Shown here piece after piece: positions 8,239 through 13,940 of a stretch of 13,940 nucleotides of DNA (position 1 is the stretch's first letter; each line of letters starts with the position of its first letter). The stretch lies in assembly GCA_002477625.1 (NCBI GenBank), contig DLQQ01000089.1, forward strand, positions 7,713 to 21,652, in the 5' to 3' direction. The notes below the pieces were generated by a model. It searched no databases. It saw only the letters and a list, made by a program, of their open reading frames with translations, and had not been told where the DNA came from. The position numbers and the translations under genes are program-made. Source of the DNA: Candidatus Arcticimaribacter sp. UBA7428. Lineage in GTDB: Bacteria > Bacteroidota > Bacteroidia > Flavobacteriales > Flavobacteriaceae.

Positions 8239-8269
8239 TTTTACACTGCAAAACTAATCATTAGTTTTG
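8239..8269 (+). promoter_or_regulatory. Promoter of the DtxR/MntR-type regulator
   Basis: TAGTTTTG at 8262-8269 matches the -7 consensus exactly. A TTTT at 8239-8242, 19 bases upstream, is an imperfect -33. Transcription would begin near 8275, so the GTG at 8269 cannot be the translation start and the ATG at 8287 is preferred. The weaker -33 suggests lower activity than the receptor promoter. Confidence 0.55.
8249..8269. promoter_or_regulatory. Palindromic operator shared by two divergent promoters
   Basis: The arms CAAAACTAAT and ATTAGTTTTG are perfect 10-base inverted repeats around a single central C. Each arm carries the -7 element of one of the two divergent promoters, so a dimeric repressor bound here would block both. 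The obvious candidate is the adjacent DtxR/MntR-type protein; the inner TTAG resembles part of the DtxR half-site, but the arms are not the classical DtxR or MntR box. The palindrome is seen directly; its ligand is inferred. Confidence 0.65.
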
Positions 8270-8278
8270 TGCTACAAA
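8249..8278 (-). promoter_or_regulatory. Promoter of the TonB-dependent receptor
   Basis: Read on the minus strand, TTTG at 8278-8275 is followed after 18 bases by TAGTTTTG at 8256-8249, an exact match to TTTG-N(17-23)-TAnnTTTG. Transcription would start around 8243, giving a leader of about 12 bases before the ATG at 8231. The -7 element is one arm of the palindrome described for the operator. Confidence 0.65.
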
Positions 8279-8286
8279 ACATTGAC

Positions 8287-8697
8287 ATGAAAAAAACCAT
8301 AGAAAAGGAAAATTATTTGAAGGCCTTGTATAAGTTTGAGGAAAAAAATGAAGCAGTATCGGTCACAGCTTTGAGTAAATACTTCAAGGTTAGTAAGTCG
8401 ACCGTCTCCAACATGATCAAGAAATTGGTTAAAATGAATTTTGTAGACACCCAACCTTATAAAGCAATATTATTAACCGATCTTGGGAGAGCAAAAGCTG
8501 TTGAGATTATATCGAAACACCGTTTAATCGAACTTTATTTGGTCAAAGAAATGCATTTTAAGTTGGATGAGGTACACGATATTGCTGAAGAAATCGAGCA
8601 TATTGAAAATTCTAAATTTTTCAATCGCATGCGTTTAATCCTCGGAGACGCTACCTTAGACCCCCACGGATCGGTGATTCCGAAGAGTACCTATTGA
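8287..8697 (+). CDS. Short DtxR/MntR-family metal-dependent regulator
   Basis: The 136-residue protein has an N-terminal winged helix-turn-helix (about 8-65; VSVTALSKYFKVSKSTVSNM as its helix-turn-helix) and a dimerization/metal-binding domain. Comparing with DtxR and MntR, His78, Glu82, His97, Glu101, Glu104 and His105 (KHRLIE and VHDIAEEIEH) occupy the metal-ligand positions; Glu101 is the MntR-type residue where DtxR has Cys102. Asn9 and Lys12 replace MntR Asp8 and Glu11. The DPHGSVIP motif near the end is a family signature. It stops there without the C-terminal FeoA/SH3-like domain of longer homologues, so it is MntR-sized. The ATG at 8287 is chosen because the upstream GTG at 8269 lies in the promoter. 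It probably represses the divergent receptor and itself when metal (Fe or Mn) is plentiful. Confidence 0.88.
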   Translation: MKKTIEKENYLKALYKFEEKNEAVSVTALSKYFKVSKSTVSNMIKKLVKMNFVDTQPYKAILLTDLGRAKAVEIISKHRLIELYLVKEMHFKLDEVHDIAEEIEHIENSKFFNRMRLILGDATLDPHGSVIPKSTY

Positions 8698-8772
8698 GTT
8701 GCACTATACAATTGTCCTTAACCTTAAAGAAATTTAAACGCATTGAAGCTGTAGAATTTAATATTTTTATAA

Positions 8773-9135
8773 ATGGAACATAATATTTTCGGATCTCCCT
8801 TAATTGCCTGCTGTACAGATCCCGTCACAGGTTATTTTAGAGACGGCTTTTGCAGAACAATTTCTCAAGATACCGGAACACATACCGTTTGCGCAGTGGT
8901 TACCCAAGAATTCCTAGATTATTCTGCCTCAAGAGGCAACGATTTAATGACCGCTGTACCCCAGTGGCAATTCCCTGGATTAAAGCCTGGAGATAAATGG
9001 TGTTTGTGTATTTCCCGTTGGTTGGAGGCTGAAAAAGCGGGTAAGGCTCCCCATATTATTCTAGAAGCTACCCATGAAAAAACCTTGCAATATACCTCTT
9101 TAGCCTTATTGAAGCAGTATGCTGTTGTTTTGTAA
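8773..9135 (+). CDS. DUF2237 family protein
   Basis: The 120-residue soluble protein matches DUF2237 (PF09996) over its whole length: CCTDPVTGYFRDGFC at 13-27, GTHTVCAVVTQEFLDYS at about 35-51, ASRGNDLMT at about 52-60, FPGLKPGDKWCLCISRW at 67-83 and the LEATHEKTL block at 97-105. The family is widespread in bacteria and has no established biochemical function. Conserved cysteines (Cys14, Cys27, Cys40, Cys77, Cys79) could bind a metal or be redox active, but this is inference. No signal peptide is present, so it is cytosolic. It lies 75 bases after the regulator gene on the same strand, with a 7/8 match to the -7 element (TACAATTG, 8707-8714) between them, so it may or may not be cotranscribed. 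Confidence 0.9.
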   Translation: MEHNIFGSPLIACCTDPVTGYFRDGFCRTISQDTGTHTVCAVVTQEFLDYSASRGNDLMTAVPQWQFPGLKPGDKWCLCISRWLEAEKAGKAPHIILEATHEKTLQYTSLALLKQYAVVL

Positions 9136-9286
9136 CATAAATCCTTTCGTTCTGTTTTCTCCAGCTTTTTGGAATACAATAGAAATGGATTATCATACTA
9201 TGCACTGTTTAGTTAAATATATTTTTTTAAAACTGTAACTTTTAACTACCTAATGCGTCTTGTATTATATGACAACAATTATCCGA

Positions 9287-11665
9287 ATGAAAAGCCGTAT
9301 TACATTTATCTTATTATTGGTAGTAACCCCCGTAATCGCTCAAAGCACAATCAGTGGGAAGGTGACAGATGACTTTAATGCTCCGCTGCCTTTTGCAAAT
9401 ATAATTCTTCAACAAAAAGGAGATGAAGCATTTGTTCAAGGAGTAGTTTCGGATGAGGAGGGTGCGTTTCTTTTTGAAAACATCGAAAACAAAACCTATT
9501 GGATTGAAGTTTCCGTTTTAGGGTTTAAGGTTAAAAAAACGGAAGAATTTGAGCTGCAGCAAAATAAAATCATTGATTTTGTTTTAGAAGAAGAAGCTCA
9601 AAATTTAAATGAAGTAGTCGTAAAAAGTAGACGACCGATTATTCGACAGACTGCAGAAAAGTTGGTTGTAGATATAGAGAATTCTGAAATGATTAATACC
9701 AGTTTACAAGACGTTATGCGCAAGGTGCCTGGGGTTTTGGTAACGAACAACGGAATATCGATTGCTGGGAACAGAGGCGTTAGAATTCTCATCAACGGAA
9801 AGACGACCGAATATATGGATGTGCAAACCTTGCTTCGTGATTTCCCCGCCGATAATATTGCTAAAATAGAGGTGGTAGAGCAACCAGGAGCCGAATACGA
9901 AGCCTCTGGATCAGGAGCAATCATCAATATTATTTTAAAGAAAAATGTTCGCCTAGGTACTCATGGAAGCCTGAATACCTGGGTTGGGGAAGACCAAGGA
10001 TTTGAATACGGAACGGGCGTTTCGATTGCGAGTTATAAAAACAAACTCAATTGGCAGGGAAGTATAAATCACTCGAGACCTACCTGGAGGGACGATTTAT
10101 TTTTGGTGCGAACAGTCGGGAGTGAAACCTATGATCAAGCTACCATAGAACCTTATAACCCAAGTAATCTACGGATTAGTGGGAATGTAGACTTTTACAT
10201 CAATACAAAGAACATCATTGGAGTAGGTGGCCGCTATAATACAAGAACTTCGCAAAGAATTGCATCGAGTAAAACCCTCGTCTCTGATGCCAACACAACG
10301 GATGTTTTGTTCTCTGAAAACAACTTTGATATTGATCGATTTAATTTTAATTTCAATCCCTATTACGAATACAAAAGTGATACCGATAAACTACTGGTTG
10401 ATTTTAATTACATCAATTTTAAAAACGATAATACAAACACATTGTCTGATTTAGCTGGGAGCACCATACCTTTTACAAACAGGAAATACAAACAGAAGGG
10501 AAAGTACACCATAAAAACCTATCGATTAGACTATACCAAAACCTTTTCGGATGAGCTTTCGTTGAGTTTAGGAACACGATTTGCCGACGTAAGTACAGAT
10601 AATGACCTGCAATCCTTCAGTGAAAACAACAGCAGTATTTTTGAGTTTAATAAAAATGAAAGCAGTCAGTTTTTAATTGATGAAACTATTTTGGCATTGT
10701 ATACTAAAGCCAATGCTACTTTTGGCAAATGGTCCTTTTCGGGTGGCGTTCGTTATGAAGAAAGTAATACGGATGGGAATTCCATTTTAATGAAAAATGG
10801 AACGCTAGTCTCAACTGTAAAGAAACGCCCCATTAAGAAAGTCTTTCCGAGCGCATCGATTAGTAGAGAAATCTCCGAAGTTTTGGGTGCCAATGTATCG
10901 TACAGTTACAGAATCAGAAGACCATCGTATGGGAGTTTGAATTCCTTCGCAGAATTTTTAGATCCCTATTCTTCAAGCCAAGGAAACCCAAACTTAACAC
11001 CTTCATACACCAACAAATATCAGTTCAATCTAACCTATGAGGGGCAGCCGTTTTTTGCCATTGGTTATAGCGATACAGAGGATGCGATTTTTGAACTAAT
11101 CCAACAGAATGACCCCGAGGATGATGATCCAGCTCAAATTCGACAAATGGAAGTGAATGTAGAAAAAAATGCCAACTGGAACTTTAGATTGTTTGGCCCG
11201 TTGAGTTTTATAAAAGGAGTTGAAGGATTCACCGGTTTTATTGTAATCAATACCGATTATGAATCTGCTACCTATTCCATAGACTTGAATAAGTGGAGTT
11301 TGATTTGGTTTACGCAAGCAAGCTATGAGTTGCCCTATGAGATCAATTTTGAGGTAAGTGGAAACTACGGAACTGGCGCTTTAGATGAAGGTGTTGACGT
11401 TAGTTGGTTCGCAGACTTGGATTTTTCTTTTGGAAAAAAGTTTTTGGACGATCAGCTAAAAGTGAATTTAGGATTCAGTAAAGTGTTTAATAGAGGTTTT
11501 GTCGGGGTTATAGATTACGGAAATGTAAACGCTTCATTGGAGAGTAATGGTTCGAGACAAAACGTTCAACTTCGTCTAGCTTATAGCTTTGGGTCTAAAT
11601 TCGGGAAGAGCAAAACAGATCGAAACACAACTCAAGAAGAAGATCGAATACAAGACGAAAATTAG
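9287..11665 (+). CDS. TonB-dependent receptor, OMP_b-brl_3 type
   Basis: From this ATG the product is 792 residues: signal peptide MKSRITFILLLVVTPVIAQ, a carboxypeptidase-regulatory-like domain (about 20-102, STISGKVTDDFNAPLPFANI), a TonB-box-like LNEVVVKSRRP (107-117), a plug (about 120-220; NRGVRILINGK, AKIEVVEQPGAEYEASGSG) and a large outer-membrane barrel of the OMP_b-brl_3 type. A polar tail of about 20 residues follows the last strand (QLRLAYSFGSKFG), probably periplasmic. In-frame starts at 9260 (TTG) and 9269 (ATG) would put extra residues ahead of a normal signal peptide, so I prefer 9287. The substrate is unknown; the plug and barrel differ clearly from the other receptor in the window, so the two are not recent duplicates. 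A lipoprotein gene follows 91 bases downstream. Confidence 0.9.
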   Translation: MKSRITFILLLVVTPVIAQSTISGKVTDDFNAPLPFANIILQQKGDEAFVQGVVSDEEGAFLFENIENKTYWIEVSVLGFKVKKTEEFELQQNKIIDFVLEEEAQNLNEVVVKSRRPIIRQTAEKLVVDIENSEMINTSLQDVMRKVPGVLVTNNGISIAGNRGVRILINGKTTEYMDVQTLLRDFPADNIAKIEVVEQPGAEYEASGSGAIINIILKKNVRLGTHGSLNTWVGEDQGFEYGTGVSIASYKNKLNWQGSINHSRPTWRDDLFLVRTVGSETYDQATIEPYNPSNLRISGNVDFYINTKNIIGVGGRYNTRTSQRIASSKTLVSDANTTDVLFSENNFDIDRFNFNFNPYYEYKSDTDKLLVDFNYINFKNDNTNTLSDLAGSTIPFTNRKYKQKGKYTIKTYRLDYTKTFSDELSLSLGTRFADVSTDNDLQSFSENNSSIFEFNKNESSQFLIDETILALYTKANATFGKWSFSGGVRYEESNTDGNSILMKNGTLVSTVKKRPIKKVFPSASISREISEVLGANVSYSYRIRRPSYGSLNSFAEFLDPYSSSQGNPNLTPSYTNKYQFNLTYEGQPFFAIGYSDTEDAIFELIQQNDPEDDDPAQIRQMEVNVEKNANWNFRLFGPLSFIKGVEGFTGFIVINTDYESATYSIDLNKWSLIWFTQASYELPYEINFEVSGNYGTGALDEGVDVSWFADLDFSFGKKFLDDQLKVNLGFSKVFNRGFVGVIDYGNVNASLESNGSRQNVQLRLAYSFGSKFGKSKTDRNTTQEEDRIQDEN

Positions 11666-11695
11666 TATTCTAGAATTGTTATCGGTATACATTTG
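11662..11695 (+). promoter_or_regulatory. Candidate promoter of the BNR-repeat lipoprotein
   Basis: TACATTTG at 11688-11695 matches the -7 consensus TAnnTTTG exactly; a TTAG at 11662-11665, 22 bases upstream, is an imperfect -33 that overlaps the stop codon of the receptor gene. The leader would be about 55 bases. This suggests the lipoprotein gene can be transcribed apart from the receptor. Confidence 0.45.
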
Positions 11696-11756
11696 TCTTT
11701 GGAAATAGGATGTAAAAAGACCTAATGTCTTAATTTTAAGTATAATTATCAAATGT

Positions 11757-12812
11757 ATGTTTTATAAATCATCGCTGTTTACAACCTTTCTTTTTGTCAA
11801 CCTATTTGTTTTATTCCTTAGTTGTGACGATTCTAATTTAAATAAAACGCAATCCGTTAGTCTAAAAATCAATCCGGTGGTTCTGGATTCTACTATCAAC
11901 ATCAGAGCCCTCGAAATCAAAAACAATACGATTTACGGTGCAAGTTCAACTGGAGTGATATATTCATTTGAAGCTGATACGCCTCAGCGAATCAAGGAAG
12001 AACAATATAATTCGCCTATAGATTCTATTCCCCCGAACTTCAGGGCATTGGCTGTAACGAATACGGATGTACTTGCAATTTCAATAGCCAACCCTGCCTT
12101 ACTATTTAAAAATGGAAAGGTTGTTTACTCAGAGTCTCATCCCAAAGTATTTTATGATTCTATGGAGTTTTGGAACAATAAAGAGGGGATAGCGGTAGGT
12201 GATTATACCGACAACTGCATCAGCATTTTGATTACTCGAGATGCAGGAGACTCATGGTCTAAACTCGATTGTTCAGTTTTTACGGATATCAAAGCAGGAG
12301 AAGGTTTTTTCGCAGCTAGTGATTCTAATATTGCAATCGTAGGTGATTATACTTGGATAGCCAGTGGAGGGCTAAGTAGTAGAGTCTATTTTTCGAGTGA
12401 TAAAGGCCGAAGCTGGGATGTGACCGAAACACCGATTATACAAGGTGAATCTACTACGGGAATCTTCAGTATATCCTTTTATGATAAAAAAAAGGGTTAT
12501 GCGATAGGAGGTGATTACACAAAACCGAAACGAGATAGTTTAAATAAAATACGGACCACAGACGGTGGAAAAACATGGAATACAGTAGCTGATAACCAAA
12601 ATCCAGGCTACAGAAGTTGTGTTCAATACGTCCCTAACAGCAACGGAGAAAAATTAGTTGCTGTTGGATTTTCAGGTGTAGATTTTTCCTCAGATTCTGG
12701 GTTGACCTGGAAGCATTTAAGTGATGAAGGTTTTTATACCCTTCGTTTTTTAAACGATTCAATTGCTTATGCGGCTGGAAAAGGAACGATTGCAGAACTA
12801 CGCTTCAAGTAG
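11757..12812 (+). CDS. Lipoprotein with four Asp-box (BNR) repeats, YCF48/sialidase-like propeller
   Basis: The 351-residue protein starts with a lipoprotein signal (FLFVNLFVLFLSC, Cys23). Four Asp-box motifs of the S/T-x-D-x-G-x-S/T-W kind occur at about 160-167 (TRDAGDSW), 213-220 (SSDKGRSW), 267-274 (TTDGGKTW) and 311-318 (SSDSGLTW), pointing to a beta-propeller like YCF48/HCF136 or sialidase-fold proteins. Homologues in Bacteroidota are often labelled oxidoreductase without evidence. I see no sialidase catalytic Arg triad that I could assign, so I do not call an enzyme. Two acidic residues follow the anchored Cys, somewhat like Bacteroidota surface-export signals. It sits between the OMP_b-brl_3 receptor and a convergent SDR gene (20-base gap). 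A role as surface binding or assembly protein is speculation. Confidence 0.8.
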   Translation: MFYKSSLFTTFLFVNLFVLFLSCDDSNLNKTQSVSLKINPVVLDSTINIRALEIKNNTIYGASSTGVIYSFEADTPQRIKEEQYNSPIDSIPPNFRALAVTNTDVLAISIANPALLFKNGKVVYSESHPKVFYDSMEFWNNKEGIAVGDYTDNCISILITRDAGDSWSKLDCSVFTDIKAGEGFFAASDSNIAIVGDYTWIASGGLSSRVYFSSDKGRSWDVTETPIIQGESTTGIFSISFYDKKKGYAIGGDYTKPKRDSLNKIRTTDGGKTWNTVADNQNPGYRSCVQYVPNSNGEKLVAVGFSGVDFSSDSGLTWKHLSDEGFYTLRFLNDSIAYAAGKGTIAELRFK

Positions 12813-12832
12813 CTCTAAGATCAACAGTTTTT

Positions 12833-13588
12833 TTAGCTAAAGGCTAAGCCCCCATTAATATCTAGATTATTTCCAGTAATAAACGAAGCTTCATCCGAGG
12901 CTACATAAGCAACTAAATCAGCAACTTCTTCGGCTTTCCCCTCGCGTTTAAGTGGAGTTGCGTTAGCAACATTCGTTCGTATTTCGTCTTTTGTAAAATC
13001 ATCGTGGAATTTCGTTGCAATCATCCCCGGACAGATCGAATTTACTCGAATGCCTTGAGGTCCAAATTCTTTTGCTAATGCTCTAGAGTAGGTTGATACC
13101 GCACCTTTTGAGGCAGCATAAAGACTAGATCCACCACCGCCTCCATCGCGAGCTGCTTGTGAAGATATATTAATAACTGTACCGCCTGAGTTGAGTAAAG
13201 GCTTAAAAGCCTGCGTCACAAAAACAACAGATTTAAAGTTTACATTCATCACAAGCTCATAAAACAAGACATCGACTTCTTCAATCGATTTACGTGCAAA
13301 TAAACCTCCAGAGTTATTTACTAAAATGTCTATTTTTTCGCCGAAGGCAGCTTTTGTTTGTGCTACCAGATTGTTTATATCCTCCTGATTTGTCACATTT
13401 GCATAGGCAGCAATTGCTTCACCACCGTTTTCCTTTATTAGACGAACAGTTTCATTTCCCTCCTCTTCGCTGTTAAAATAATTTACGACAACCTTAGCTC
13501 CTTCTTTCGCTAATTTTATAGCGATTGCTCTCCCAATATCTCTGGAACCTCCAGTTACTACCGCTACTTTACCTTGTAATTTTGACAT
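12833..13588 (-). CDS. SDR family oxidoreductase (FabG-like)
   Basis: The 251-residue protein is a classical short-chain dehydrogenase: TGGSRDIG at 12-19 binds the dinucleotide, NNSGG at 91-95 stabilises the sheet, and the catalytic set is Asn115, Ser143 (INISS), Tyr157 and Lys161 (YAASK). The C-terminal PG motif (CPGMIATKF) and FITGNNLDINGG are standard for 250-residue FabG/glucose-dehydrogenase-like members. Arg16 in the glycine motif favours NADP(H). A run of five glycines (149-153) precedes the active-site Tyr. The substrate cannot be told from sequence. The gene follows a metal transporter gene on the same strand after 79 bases; that AT-rich gap has no TAnnTTTG match, so cotranscription is possible but not shown. 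Confidence 0.92.
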   Translation of the reverse strand: MSKLQGKVAVVTGGSRDIGRAIAIKLAKEGAKVVVNYFNSEEEGNETVRLIKENGGEAIAAYANVTNQEDINNLVAQTKAAFGEKIDILVNNSGGLFARKSIEEVDVLFYELVMNVNFKSVVFVTQAFKPLLNSGGTVINISSQAARDGGGGGSSLYAASKGAVSTYSRALAKEFGPQGIRVNSICPGMIATKFHDDFTKDEIRTNVANATPLKREGKAEEVADLVAYVASDEASFITGNNLDINGGLAFS

Positions 13589-13631
13589 ATTTTTTTAGTA
13601 TAATTTTATTTTATTTTTTGTTGTATTATGT

Positions 13632-13651
13632 AATCCGTTACCTACGGTATT
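13632..13651. repeat. Small inverted repeat between transporter and SDR genes
   Basis: CCGT at 13635-13638 pairs with ACGG at 13644-13647 around a TACCT loop, and AAT at 13632-13634 pairs with ATT at 13649-13651 past one bulged T. It lies between the stop of the transporter gene and the SDR start. It might be a weak hairpin or operator; no T-run follows it on the minus strand. Confidence 0.25.
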
Positions 13652-13667
13652 CAACTTTCTTATTTTA

Positions 13668-13940
13668 TTAAAAATAATTTAGAAGTGCTAAAATTCCATT
13701 GTATGAAATCACTAACGAAAACAACAAAGCTGAATACATTCCGATATAAACTCCTATGCTGGTCTTATAATCTTTCATGATTTTTTTACTGCTTAGCAGG
13801 CAGATGATGCCGATGATTACTAAGGGTAATACAAATACATTAAATACCTGAGATAGGATTTGTATTTCAATTGGATTTACTCCAAATGCAGGACCTATTA
13901 AAGAGACTAAACAAGCAATGGCCGTGATGACTCTAAACTG
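13668..13940 (-). CDS. Nramp-family divalent metal transporter, C-terminal fragment
   Basis: The minus strand is open from the window edge to a TAA at 13668-13670, giving the last 90 residues of a larger membrane protein; the start lies outside the window. The fragment has three hydrophobic segments: RVITAIACLVSLIGPAFG, QVFNVFVLPLVIIGIICLL and a final IGMYSALLFSLVISYNGILA. The block ILSQVFNVFVLPL followed by a short basic loop (SSKKIMKDYK) resembles the penultimate helices of Nramp/MntH proton-coupled Mn/Fe transporters. Such proteins import divalent metals across the inner membrane. Metal-binding residues (in helices 1 and 6) are not in the fragment, so the metal cannot be judged. The SDR gene follows it. 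Confidence 0.7.
   Translation of the reverse strand, partial: QFRVITAIACLVSLIGPAFGVNPIEIQILSQVFNVFVLPLVIIGIICLLSSKKIMKDYKTSIGVYIGMYSALLFSLVISYNGILALLNYF

Noticed and set aside
8269..8286. GTG start six codons upstream for the metal regulator.
   Set aside because: The GTG begins on the last base of the exact -7 element TAGTTTTG, so it would lie upstream of the transcript.
9211..9247. Inverted repeat AGTTAAA / TTTAACT with a 23-base spacer upstream of the second TonB receptor.
   Set aside because: It is AT-only except for one G/C per arm with a long spacer in AT-rich DNA, so chance is likely; no promoter element fits it clearly.
9598..9927. Minus-strand open frame of 109 codons inside the second TonB receptor.
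   Set aside because: It lies fully antisense to the conserved plug domain and its composition is a mirror of that gene.
5991..11665. The two TonB receptors as a recent duplication.
   Set aside because: They share only the general domain order; plug and barrel sequences and lengths differ, placing them in separate families.
12813..12840. T-run (about 12830-12836) between the convergent lipoprotein and SDR genes as an intrinsic terminator.
   Set aside because: No stem of more than 4-5 bp directly precedes the T-run on the plus strand, so the hairpin is not convincing.

Overview
The window looks like ordinary chromosomal DNA of a marine-type member of the Bacteroidota, most likely Flavobacteriaceae. 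Evidence: AT-rich sequence, two TonB-dependent receptors with N-terminal carboxypeptidase-like domains, several flavobacterial protein families, weak Shine-Dalgarno sequences, and promoter -7 elements of the TAnnTTTG type. I see no insertion sequence, phage gene, CRISPR array, tRNA or rRNA. No stretch over 300 bases lacks a gene.

Layout. (1) 82-243: a 53-residue one-helix membrane protein behind a Bacteroidota-type promoter. (2) 3179 down to 250, minus strand: a compact overlapping operon of a YbdG-like MscS channel, a secreted DUF6503 protein and a tocopherol-cyclase-family protein. (3) 3338-5958, plus strand: kynureninase, then a lipoprotein membrane dipeptidase (peptidase M19). (4) 5991-8697: a TonB-dependent receptor (minus) divergent from a short DtxR/MntR-type metal regulator (plus). 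The 55-bp gap holds a perfect palindrome carrying a TAGTTTTG -7 element on each strand. (5) 8773-12812, plus strand: a DUF2237 protein, a second TonB-dependent receptor of the OMP_b-brl_3 type, and a lipoprotein with four Asp-box (BNR) repeats. (6) 13940 down to 12833, minus strand: the C-terminal 90 residues of an Nramp-type divalent metal transporter cut by the window edge, then an SDR oxidoreductase.

How genes work together. The clearest functional unit is region 4. The regulator probably binds the shared palindrome and controls both itself and the receptor according to metal status, so the receptor is likely for uptake of a metal, metal chelate or metal-bearing cofactor. The Nramp fragment at the right edge would fit a wider metal theme, but its promoter is outside the window. 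The kynureninase and dipeptidase suggest amino-acid and peptide catabolism. The channel operon looks like envelope or stress functions. No clearly new multi-gene system is visible. The points most worth following up are the divergent operator, the short regulator with a changed metal-ligand set, and a tocopherol-cyclase-like gene in an organism type not known to make tocopherol.
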